Assembly: GCF_000190755.2 (NCBI RefSeq)
Contig: NZ_JH109152.1
Coordinates: forward strand, 186,001 to 250,000
DNA: 64,000 nt
DNA from: Methylobacter tundripaludum SV96
Lineage (GTDB): Bacteria > Pseudomonadota > Gammaproteobacteria > Methylococcales > Methylomonadaceae
Direction: 5' to 3'
Shown here one piece after another: positions 55,241-62,358 of the stretch. The translations under genes and the position numbers were made by a program. The notes under the pieces were generated by a model that saw only the letters and a program-made list of their open reading frames with translations, was not told the origin of the DNA and made no database searches. Positions within the stretch are counted from its first letter, which is position 1, and each line of letters starts with the position of its first letter.

Positions 55241-55533
55241 TACTTTTGAGCGGATCCCCGGAAAGGGCCGCCACAAAGCGATGATGTCTTCATGACAAAC
55301 ATTGAGTGAGTATAGCTGACGGGTCATAACACTTAATAGATTGAAAAAGTTGAACTTAACGCCTCAATACTATTAATACAGGATCGGCCCTGACTGTATG
55401 TTCGTTACCGTACCGACTGCGGCTGGTTATGCGGTTACAGTGCTTTCAAGGTTTTGACAAGTCCCGGTTCTATCCGAAAGCCTGGTGCTTGATCGAGATG
55501 ACTTGCCATCTTTAGCCACGCTTGTTTTTACCT
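55241..55533. other. Left copy of duplicated non-coding segment
   Basis: Bases 55331-55532 are nearly identical to 59837-60038, which is the upstream region of the DUF326-like gene. No gene is encoded here. The segment marks the start of the left duplication unit. Confidence 0.8.
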
Positions 55534-56020
55534 TGAACCCGGCAGCGATCTGGTTCCGGATTACCTGACGTCGGTTCCCGACGGCAGCTTCTTCGGCCGG
55601 CCTTACAGCTACTTTGGCCGGCATCTTGACGAACGTGTGCAACCCCAGCAACCGGAGTTGGTCATCAAGGCCCGAGTGCCTGATTATGCGCTCGGGCCGC
55701 ACACCGCGCCACTCGGCCTGGCTTTTTCCAGGAGCAGCGCATGGCCTGCGCCGTTCGATAACGGCGTGTTCATCGGCCAGCACGGTTCGTGGAACCGTAA
55801 GCCGCACAGCGGCTACCGGGTCATCTTTGTCCCTTTCAAAGCTGGCCAACCTTTCGGCGATCCGATCGATGTGCTGACGGGCTTTCTTAACGCCGATGGC
55901 GATGCGTTCGGGAGGCCTGTGGGCGTAGTGCTCGACACGCACGCGGCGCTGCTGGTCGCCGATGAGGTAGGCAACATCGTCTGGCGCGTAACGGCGCCGA
56001 CGCAGGGTTTACGGAGGTAG
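55534..56020 (+). pseudogene. 5'-truncated copy of the sorbosone-dehydrogenase-like gene
   Basis: This copy matches 61239-61721 at about 97 percent identity and keeps the same stop. It holds only the last 160 or so residues ([20 protein letters not shown] onward). The join at about 55533 connects the upstream region of the DUF326-like gene directly to the middle of the dehydrogenase gene, so about 1.2 kb present in the right copy is deleted. Changes such as Trp to Arg in [10 protein letters not shown] and Trp to Leu in QPELVIK suggest loss of constraint. Confidence 0.85.
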
Positions 56021-56023
56021 GAC

Positions 56024-56236
56024 ATGCCCTATAAAGCGTTAAGCGATTTGCCCAACAGCGTGCGGGAGCATTTACCGAAACACGCCCAGGAGATTTACCA
56101 AGCGGCTTACAACAATGCTTGGGACGAATATGGGCACGAAGAAGAACGGGCGCACCGGGTGGCTTGGAGTGCGGTCAAAAAGAAATATGAGAAAGATGAA
56201 TCCAGCTGGAAATGGAAAGCCAGGGATATGGACTAA
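56024..56236 (+). CDS. ChaB-family protein, left copy
   Basis: A 70-residue protein with the ChaB fold: LSDLPNSVREHLPKHAQEIY, then AYNNAWDEYGHEEERAHRVA and WSAVKKKYEKDE. ChaB was named beside the ChaA cation antiporter but its function is unclear. Its start lies four bases after the stop of the truncated dehydrogenase copy. It is a duplicate of 61725-61928 with a different last ten residues. The frame is intact, so it may still be expressed. Confidence 0.85.
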   Translation: MPYKALSDLPNSVREHLPKHAQEIYQAAYNNAWDEYGHEEERAHRVAWSAVKKKYEKDESSWKWKARDMD

Positions 56237-56544
56237 GACGGGCAAAGTTCAAGTAAGTGACCGTCGGGGGTTCTCAAAAAGAAGAACTCTTGGGCAAACT
56301 CTATAGCGGGTGCCGTTCGCCAGACCATGGCTAAATTGGATTCGCTCAAAGGCCGGCATGCGTAACAAATAACGCAAACAGGCTTTGGAATATCAGAGTC
56401 GTCTGTTTTTCGAGCTTGTATGGGTATTCGTACATATTGTATGTAGTTCGTAATATTGTAACCTCGTAATGGGTGGGTTTTAGAATCAGTCGAGTTCGGT
56501 CAAGAACAATTTAACTCAAGCTATGACAGAAGGAAGGTGACTCT
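56237..56544. other. Tail of left duplication and promoter region
   Basis: Bases up to about 56403 are a diverged match to 61929-61993, so the duplication ends here. The rest is AT-rich and should hold the promoter for the small-gene island that follows. No gene is seen. Confidence 0.55.
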
Positions 56545-56673
56545 ATGTATGTCAATGAACAAGCGCTGCTCTCGCTTATTGCCGGGATTTTGATACTGAT
56601 TCGTCCCGCCTTGTTGAATTACATCATCGCCATTTATCTCATTATCGTCGGCGTTTTGGGGTTGGTCAGATGA
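56545..56673 (+). CDS. DUF3096 small membrane protein, copy 1
   Basis: A 42-residue protein: MYVNEQALLSLIAGILILIR, then PALLNYIIAIYLIIVGVLGL and VR. It is almost entirely two hydrophobic helices with the GILIL.RP.LLNYI.AIYLI.VG pattern of DUF3096. GGAAGGTGA lies just upstream of the start. A paralogue is at 58847. Such proteins often sit among osmotic or general stress genes, as here. Confidence 0.8.
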   Translation: MYVNEQALLSLIAGILILIRPALLNYIIAIYLIIVGVLGLVR

Positions 56674-56787
56674 TTCTCCACAATATCAAAAAAGCCAATG
56701 ATATTTCGGATTTTCATCAAAACTACCTATACGCCAATCCGCAACCTGGGTTCTTGTGAATCCGTAGACCAACAGAAGGTACATATC

Positions 56788-57177
56788 ATGTTTACAGTTA
56801 ACACGTTCTTTAGATCAGGGTCCTCGGCAATATTGACAAGCTTATTGCTGTTCCTGCCGGGCTGCAGTTCGACGCCGCCGAAAGAGGTGCTTTCGCAGGC
56901 CGAAACAGCCATTCAGAATGCAGACCGGGCAGGGGCCTCGCAGTACGAACCGCAATTGTTAAGCAGCGCCCGCACCAAACTCAGTCGCGCCAACAAGGAG
57001 ATGGCTGATGAAGAAAATGACGAGGCACGTAGAATGGCCGAAGAAGCATTTTCCGAAGCGGTTTTGGCCAATGCTAAAGCCGAGGCGGCAAAACAGGCGA
57101 AGGAAACGGATGACATGAAGAAAGCGATTCAAGCCTTGAAACAGGAAGCTTCGCGAGAAAGCGAAAGCCAACAATAA
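56788..57177 (+). CDS. DUF4398-type lipoprotein
   Basis: A 129-residue lipoprotein from ATG 56788, which has AGAAGG upstream; a longer frame has no such site. The signal ends in the lipobox LPGC. The mature part is helical and rich in Ala, Glu and Lys (LSQAETAIQNADRAGASQYE, then LSRANKEMADEENDEARRMA), fitting DUF4398. Such lipoproteins are often encoded before an OmpA-family protein that carries the same domain, as here 22 bases downstream. It probably acts in the periplasm at the cell envelope. Confidence 0.8.
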   Translation: MFTVNTFFRSGSSAILTSLLLFLPGCSSTPPKEVLSQAETAIQNADRAGASQYEPQLLSSARTKLSRANKEMADEENDEARRMAEEAFSEAVLANAKAEAAKQAKETDDMKKAIQALKQEASRESESQQ

Positions 57178-57199
57178 CCAGCCCTTTTGGAGGCGTACC

Positions 57200-58000
57200 A
57201 TGCGACCACAAACCCCTTTCCAACCATCATGGTTGAGCAGAATCCCCCTTGTCCTATTGAGTGCATTGATGACAGCTTGCGCACCAAGCGTCAATATGAG
57301 CCTTGAGAGAGCGCGTTCGGACTATCAGCAAGCGGCAAATGATCCGGCAGTAAAAGCCGATGCTTCCGCGGATTTGTTTGCGGCGGAAAAACTGCTGCAA
57401 AAAGCAGAGACATCCTGGCAGGAAGATGAGGATTCGGAAGAAATAGATCATCTTTCCTACCTGACCAGCCGAAAGGTGGATTTAGCACGAGCCACCGCGA
57501 GTCAGACCGCATCGAAAAGAGCTTTTGAAGAATTAAGCGCCAAAAGAGACGAGATTCGCCTGAAAGCCCGCGATGCAGAAATTGCGCGGTTAAAGGCCAA
57601 AAAAGTCCCGCAAGGTATTCTGGTGACATTAGGCGATGTGCTGTTCGATACGGCGCGCTCCGATCTGAAGGCTGGAAGTCTTCAGAATATTTATCCCCTG
57701 GTGGAATATTTAAAAGTGCATGCCGACACCATGGTGAAGATCGAGGGCCACACCGACAACCAGGGATCTTCGGACTATAACGCCCAGCTTTCACAGAGAC
57801 GGGCCGAGGCCGTCAGAAATTTCCTGGTTACCAACGGTGTCGCACCTGAACGCATCACGGCACAAGGCATGGGTAAGGATTACCCTATCGCAACAAACTC
57901 AAGCGCCGCAGGGCGTCAGCAAAACCGGCGCGTCGAAGTGACCATAACCGACGCACCCAAAACAATGACGACGCCCGCTTTGCCCGGCAAAGGCCAGTGA
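57200..58000 (+). CDS. OmpA-family lipoprotein with DUF4398-like N-terminal part
   Basis: A 266-residue envelope protein. The leader ends near the lipobox LMTAC. A helical DUF4398-like part follows (SLERARSDYQQAANDPAVKA), then a coiled segment. The C-terminal OmpA peptidoglycan-binding domain runs from about 148: ILVTLGDVLFDTARSDLKAG, VKIEGHTDNQGSSDYN with the binding Asp, LSQRRAEAVRNFLV and GRQQNRRVEV with the binding Arg. It tethers the outer membrane to peptidoglycan. GGAGG precedes its start. Confidence 0.88.
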   Translation: MRPQTPFQPSWLSRIPLVLLSALMTACAPSVNMSLERARSDYQQAANDPAVKADASADLFAAEKLLQKAETSWQEDEDSEEIDHLSYLTSRKVDLARATASQTASKRAFEELSAKRDEIRLKARDAEIARLKAKKVPQGILVTLGDVLFDTARSDLKAGSLQNIYPLVEYLKVHADTMVKIEGHTDNQGSSDYNAQLSQRRAEAVRNFLVTNGVAPERITAQGMGKDYPIATNSSAAGRQQNRRVEVTITDAPKTMTTPALPGKGQ

Positions 58001-58100
58001 TGAAATAATCAGGTCATTGCTTTGTTTCGAGACATCGGCGCTATTGGATCGGCGCCGAGTTTTCAAGGTGCTGACCTGCAATCCGTCAAGGAGAAAAATC

Positions 58101-58385
58101 ATGAACAAGAAAGAAGCCTATCAAGAGAAATTCGATGCCCAACTGAGGGAGTGGAGCGCCAAGATCGATGAATTAAAAGCCAAAGCGGATCAGGCGAAAG
58201 CGGAAGCCAAAATCGAATATTACGAGCAGATCGAGGCATTACGCACCAAACAGGCGGCTGCGCAAACGAAATTACAAGAGCTGTCGACATCCGGAGAACA
58301 GGCATGGGAGGAACTCAAGCCAGGACTGGAACATGCCTGGAATGATCTTAAAACCTCCGTGGAAGAACGCTATGTCCAAATTTAA
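58101..58385 (+). CDS. Coiled-coil stress protein (sll1863-like)
   Basis: A 94-residue charged helical protein from ATG 58101, preceded by AAGGAG. The sequence MNKKEAYQEKFDAQLREWSA, then IDELKAKADQAKAEAKIEYY and KPGLEHAWNDLKTSVEERY, matches the sll1863-like stress-response family: a long heptad helix then a short amphipathic end. Its role is unclear; relatives are induced by stress. It lies in the same direction as the OmpA-family and HiPIP genes. Confidence 0.78.
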   Translation: MNKKEAYQEKFDAQLREWSAKIDELKAKADQAKAEAKIEYYEQIEALRTKQAAAQTKLQELSTSGEQAWEELKPGLEHAWNDLKTSVEERYVQI

Positions 58386-58480
58386 GTAGAGACTTACCTG
58401 TTTTACTTCCATTTTTGGACGTTTTGCAGTTGAGCAAGACACCGTACCGACTCTATTGTTTTGCGAAAGGAGAATCCGTC

Positions 58481-58759
58481 ATGTCAACTCATAATCATCC
58501 CCGTCGAATTGTATTACGCAGTTTGCTTGCTACCGGATGCGCATGGTGCCTGCCACGTTTGAGTCTGGCCCAGTCGGGCAAGATGACCAAGGCGCAAGCG
58601 CAATACCAGAATCAACCGAAAGGTGATCAGAAGTGTGGTAACTGCATGCATTTTATCCCGCCTGATTCCTGCCTGATAGTCGAAGGAAGCATCAGCACCG
58701 ATGCATGGTGCAAGCTTTGGATCAAGAAGCCTGCTGAAGAGCCCGTCGGCAAAATGTGA
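58481..58759 (+). CDS. High-potential iron-sulfur protein (HiPIP)
   Basis: A 92-residue exported protein from ATG 58481, with AAAGGAGAA upstream. The leader contains RRIVLRSLLATGCAW, a Tat-like start as in other HiPIPs. The mature part has the four cluster cysteines in CGNCMHFIPPDSC and, later, AWCKLW, with the usual spacing. HiPIPs carry a [4Fe-4S] cluster and move electrons in the periplasm to a photosynthetic centre or, in aerobes, to a terminal oxidase. A link to the caa3 operon at 31-36 kb is possible but unproven. Confidence 0.9.
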   Translation: MSTHNHPRRIVLRSLLATGCAWCLPRLSLAQSGKMTKAQAQYQNQPKGDQKCGNCMHFIPPDSCLIVEGSISTDAWCKLWIKKPAEEPVGKM

Positions 58760-58846
58760 TGTCCATCCCCGGAGCTGTGTAATGCGCCACGGCTCCGTGG
58801 GGAACAATAACCGCGCTTCGCCAATCAGTAAACCGAGGATATGCTT

Positions 58847-58999
58847 ATGAAAATAAACTTCTCTTTAAGCAATATGGAACCAATTCTGGCCTTGATTTCC
58901 GGCATTCTCATCTTGATTATGCCTCAGCTTTTAAATCTTATCGTGGCCATTTACCTGATCGTGATCGGTGCTCTGGGGTTAACCTCTTATAGGCGTTGA
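58847..58999 (+). CDS. DUF3096 small membrane protein, copy 2
   Basis: A 50-residue protein: MKINFSLSNMEPILALISGI, then LILIMPQLLNLIVAIYLIVI and GALGLTSYRR. It is a paralogue of the 56545 gene with a slightly longer N-terminus. CCGAGGAT lies upstream. The IS1-like element begins 13 bases after its stop, so the element may have separated it from later genes. Confidence 0.8.
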   Translation: MKINFSLSNMEPILALISGILILIMPQLLNLIVAIYLIVIGALGLTSYRR

Positions 59000-59032
59000 A
59001 CATGAAAACGAGGGTAGTGGTTAAATCTGTAA

Positions 59033-59464
59033 TTAAGCATGAATATCCAAGCCAAACTCGACCTTGTTAATCAGCAATCCGATAACCGTATCATGCAGGG
59101 TCTCAACTTTCGAAAAGCAAATTGTTTTTCGTGTGAGCCGCTTAATCCAGGTTCTGAAATTCAGATTCTTGCGTTCAATTTTTTGGGTATTACGCTTGCC
59201 TACCTGATGCTTATCGGCTTCAAGGTGACGTTCATAAGCGCCCCAATCATCGGTGTAATAACGGCTAATGCCAAAGGGCTCAAGCAATGCTTTCAGCTCT
59301 TTGAACACCTCGTCCGTGCGTTTGCCAAACACATAAGCCCGTACGATATTCGTCGCATGATCAACGGCATACCAGAGCCGGCGTTGATTGGACTTGTTAC
59401 CGACAAAAGACCACTGTTCATCCATTTCAGCGGCTTCACACGCGAGTTCCAATCTCACCTCCAT
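59033..59464 (-). CDS. IS1-like transposase catalytic part (InsB), copy 2
   Basis: A 143-residue open frame from its first internal ATG. In the same frame it continues upstream without a stop to the A-run (T's at 59523-59530), giving KSNRLVQVNPNIQTLNSGG before MEVRLELACEAAEMDEQW. A -1 shift on the A-run would therefore join InsA to this frame, as in IS1. The catalytic residues in EMDEQWSFVGN, YYTDDWGAYE and QKIERKNLNF are intact. It differs from copy 1 by scattered substitutions. Confidence 0.87.
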   Translation of the reverse strand: MEVRLELACEAAEMDEQWSFVGNKSNQRRLWYAVDHATNIVRAYVFGKRTDEVFKELKALLEPFGISRYYTDDWGAYERHLEADKHQVGKRNTQKIERKNLNFRTWIKRLTRKTICFSKVETLHDTVIGLLINKVEFGLDIHA

Positions 59465-59508
59465 ATTTCCTCCTGAATTTAAGGTCTGAATGTTGGGATT
59501 TACCTGGA

Positions 59509-59790
59509 CTAAACGGTTCGACTTTTTTTTAACGTGCTAATGACTGTGTTTTTGTTGATCTTGAGAACTCGCGCTGTATCACGGATGCCACTACCGTTAA
59601 TAGCCATGTCCACAACTTGCTCCTTGATGCCCGGCTCGCACGCCTTATAGCGGTAAGCCAGCATGAACGTTTTAGTGTTGCAATCCGGATTTTGACAGCG
59701 GTAACGCTGTGTACCCTCTGCACTACGGCCAGACTTCATAATTGGGTTGCTGCCACAAGCCGGGCAGGTAATTTCTTGATAACAGGTCAT
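59509..59790 (-). CDS. IS1-like InsA, copy 2
   Basis: A 93-residue protein with an intact zinc finger (CYQEITCPACGS, then YRCQNPDCNTKT) and a helix-turn-helix (SGIRDTARVLKINKNTVIS). It ends KKSRTV at a TAG just after the eight-A slippage site. It binds the element ends and represses when made alone; fused to InsB it transposes. It is the healthier of the two copies in this window. Confidence 0.87.
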   Translation of the reverse strand: MTCYQEITCPACGSNPIMKSGRSAEGTQRYRCQNPDCNTKTFMLAYRYKACEPGIKEQVVDMAINGSGIRDTARVLKINKNTVISTLKKSRTV

Positions 59791-60051
59791 AGGGGTATTA
59801 TACGGGCAAATTACATATTTAACCCATTACCACATCAGTTAATAGATTGAAAAAGTTGAACTTAACGCCTCAATACTATTAATACAGGATCGGCCCTGAT
59901 TGTATGTTCGTTACCGTACCGACTGCGGCTGGTTTTGCGGTTACAGTGCTTTCAAGGTTTTGACAAGTCCCGGTTCTATCCGAAAGCCCGGTGCTTGATC
60001 GAGATGACTTGCCATCTTTAGCCACGCTTGTTTTTACTTTAGGAGAATCCT

Positions 60052-60385
60052 ATGAACAAACCAGCCCACACTAAACACGCCATGCAAGCCTGTATAGAAG
60101 CTTGTAGTCGTTGCCATCAAGTCTGTCTGCAAACCGCCATGAACTATTGCCTCAATACCGGCGGAACACTTTCGTCTGATGATGAACTGTGCCGAGATCT
60201 GCCAGACATCGGCCAACTTTCAGCTCAGTGGCTCTCATTTTCAGCATCGTCTTTGCGAGGTCTGCGCCGAAATCTGCGAGGCATGCGCGGCGAATTGCGA
60301 GAGGATCGGCGCTATGGATGAATGCGTCAAGGCCTGTCGAGACTGCGCCGAGAGTTGCCGGGAAATGGCTAGCGCCCATCACTAA
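60052..60385 (+). pseudogene. DUF326-like four-helix copper-binding protein with frameshift
   Basis: AGGAGAAT precedes the ATG at 60052. The first frame encodes KHAMQACIEACSRCHQVCLQ, then TAMNYCLNTGG, and then loses similarity. From about 60163 the +1 frame continues the family sequence: [20 protein letters not shown], then [20 protein letters not shown] and [20 protein letters not shown]. The repeated CxxxC pairs are those of Cys-rich four-helix copper-storage-like proteins (DUF326). One indel near the GGCGGA at about 60163 splits the gene; it may be a true mutation or a sequencing error. Both halves are otherwise well kept. Confidence 0.75.
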
Positions 60386-60389
60386 ACGC

Positions 60390-61721
60390 ATGGACATCTA
60401 TCCAAGATACTTGTTATTCGCGGTGCTGGCGATAGCGCTAACGGCGTGTGGCGAGGAGGCGCGGTTGCCGCTTTCGGCGGGCGTCGGCGCTCATCCCCAG
60501 CTGCCGCGGCCCAACCCGACGCTGATTCCCACGGTGAACATCGCCCTGGCCAAGGGCTGGCCTGAAAATGGAAAACCGGTGGCGGCTGCAGGGATGAGCG
60601 TAAACGCCTTTGCCGACCGGCTCGATCATCCGCGTTGGCTGTATGTGCTGTCCAACGGCGACGTATTGGTCGCCGAAACCAATGCGCCGCCCAAGCCCGA
60701 GGACGGAAACAGCATTAAAGACTGGATCACGGAGTGGGTCATGAACGAGGCCGGTGCAGACGTACCCAGCGCCAATCGCATCACCTTGCTGCGCGATGCC
60801 GATGGCGACGGCGTCGCGGAGATACGCTCGACCTTCATCGAAGGGTTAAACTCGCCGTTCGGCATGGCGCTGATAGGCAATGATTTCTACGTGGCCAACT
60901 CGGATGCGGTGGTGAAATTTCCTTATACGGAAGGTGCAATCCGGATCACTCAGCCGGGGACCAAGGTGATCGATTTACCGGCGGGCCCAAACAATTACCA
61001 CTGGACCCGAAATCTCCTGGCCAGTCGGGACGGGGCGCGGCTTTACGTGACGGTGGGGTCGAACAGTAATATAGCCGAGAACGGCATGGACGAGGAGGTC
61101 GGCCGAGCCGCCATCTGGGAAGTGGATCCGAAGCATGGAAGTTACCGCATCTACGCGTCCGGTCTGCGCAACCCCAACGGACTGGCGTGGGGGCCGGATG
61201 GCGGTGCGCTTTGGACCGTGGTCAACGAGCGCGATGAACTCGGCAGCGATCTGGTTCCGGATTACCTGACGTCGGTTCCCGACGGCAGCTTCTTCGGCTG
61301 GCCTTACAGCTACTTTGGCCGGCATCTTGACGAACGCGTGCAACCCCAGCAACCGGAGTGGGTCATCAAGGCCCGAGTGCCGGATTATGCGCTCGGGCCG
61401 CACACCGCGCCACTCGGCCTGGCTTTTTCCAGGAGCCGCGCATGGCCAGCGCCGTTCGATAACGGCGTGTTCATCGGCCAGCACGGTTCGTGGAACCGTA
61501 AGCCGCACAGCGGCTACCGGGTCATCTTTGTCCCTTTCAAAGCAGGCCAACCTTTCGGCGATCCGATCGATGTGCTGACGGGCTTTCTTAGCGCCGATGG
61601 CGATGCGTTCGGGAGGCCCGTGGGCGTAGTGCTCGACACGCACGCGGCGTTGCTGGTCGCCGATGATGTAGGCAATATCGTCTGGCGCGTAACGGCGTCG
61701 ACCCAGAGTTTACGGAGGTAG
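60390..61721 (+). CDS. Sorbosone/PQQ-type dehydrogenase-like lipoprotein
   Basis: A 443-residue protein from ATG 60390, which starts a lipoprotein signal ([14 protein letters not shown]). The body is a six-bladed propeller of the glucose/sorbosone dehydrogenase family: [20 protein letters not shown], then [40 protein letters not shown] and [20 protein letters not shown]. Members are periplasmic and some bind PQQ, but most have no shown substrate. It follows the DUF326-like gene closely and precedes chaB by three bases. The 3' part is duplicated at 55534-56020. Confidence 0.85.
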   Translation: MDIYPRYLLFAVLAIALTACGEEARLPLSAGVGAHPQLPRPNPTLIPTVNIALAKGWPENGKPVAAAGMSVNAFADRLDHPRWLYVLSNGDVLVAETNAPPKPEDGNSIKDWITEWVMNEAGADVPSANRITLLRDADGDGVAEIRSTFIEGLNSPFGMALIGNDFYVANSDAVVKFPYTEGAIRITQPGTKVIDLPAGPNNYHWTRNLLASRDGARLYVTVGSNSNIAENGMDEEVGRAAIWEVDPKHGSYRIYASGLRNPNGLAWGPDGGALWTVVNERDELGSDLVPDYLTSVPDGSFFGWPYSYFGRHLDERVQPQQPEWVIKARVPDYALGPHTAPLGLAFSRSRAWPAPFDNGVFIGQHGSWNRKPHSGYRVIFVPFKAGQPFGDPIDVLTGFLSADGDAFGRPVGVVLDTHAALLVADDVGNIVWRVTASTQSLRR

Positions 61722-61724
61722 GAC

Positions 61725-61928
61725 ATGCCCTATAAAGAGTTAAGCGATTTGCCCAACAGCGTGCGTGACCATTTACCGATACACGCTCAGGAGATTTACC
61801 AAGCGGCTTATAACAACGCTTGGGACGAATATGGGCACGATGAAGAACGGGCGCACCGGGTGGCTTGGAGTGCGGTCAAAAAGAAATACGAGAAGGATGA
61901 ATCCAGCGGACAATGGCAAGCCAAGTAA
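61725..61928 (+). CDS. ChaB-family protein, right copy
   Basis: A 67-residue protein of the ChaB family (LSDLPNSVRDHLPIHAQEIY, then AYNNAWDEYGHDEERAHRVA). It overlaps nothing but starts three bases after the dehydrogenase stop, so the two are translated from one message. It differs from the left copy mainly at the C-terminus (SSGQWQAK). The coupled pair appears to be the original arrangement. Confidence 0.85.
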   Translation: MPYKELSDLPNSVRDHLPIHAQEIYQAAYNNAWDEYGHDEERAHRVAWSAVKKKYEKDESSGQWQAK

Positions 61929-62358
61929 AAGGACCCAGAAGGCCGCGTGCGTAACATCAATAACATAAACAGGCTCCGGAATATCGGAGCGGCTTGCGTT
62001 TCGTGCTTTTCGCGGATAACGCCTTCCCTGGACAGCTGAGAAGGCACACACGGCGCGGCCGCTAAGTATTTGTACGAGTATTTTTCTCTCCTTTCCCTAC
62101 ATAGAATGGCTACAAGTGCTTGTATTTCATGTGCGAATAAAAAGATTTAAGACCGGTAACAGGGAGAGGAATGGTTGCAATCAAAGTAAAAACTTAAATC
62201 CTAACTGATGTTACGCATTGCCCGTGAAAATAGATGAACGTGTCTTAACTGGATGACCGTGACGAGGTGGTAGTGAGCAGGGCGCGCCATGTTGCGCGCC
62301 TTAGAGAAATCAAAGCCAAACCAAGGCGCGCACGGCACGCCCTACAGAGAATATTCCT
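61929..62358. other. Intergenic region with stem-loop
   Basis: GCTCCG at 61973-61978 pairs with CGGAGC at 61985-61990, a short stem that may end the chaB message; a diverged form occurs near 56385-56400. I see no gene in the rest. The treZ promoter should lie toward 62200-62350. Confidence 0.5.

Larger units (their letters stand above)
59013..59831 (-). mobile_element. IS1-like insertion sequence, copy 2
   Basis: About 819 bp, with ends GGTAGTGGTTAAATCTGTAA and, read inward on the right, GGTAATGGGTTAAATATGTA. InsA, the eight-A slippage site and InsB are all intact. No clear target duplication is seen. The right end lies five bases from the start of the right duplication unit (59837), so the element may have taken part in the duplication or entered afterwards. 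Confidence 0.85.
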
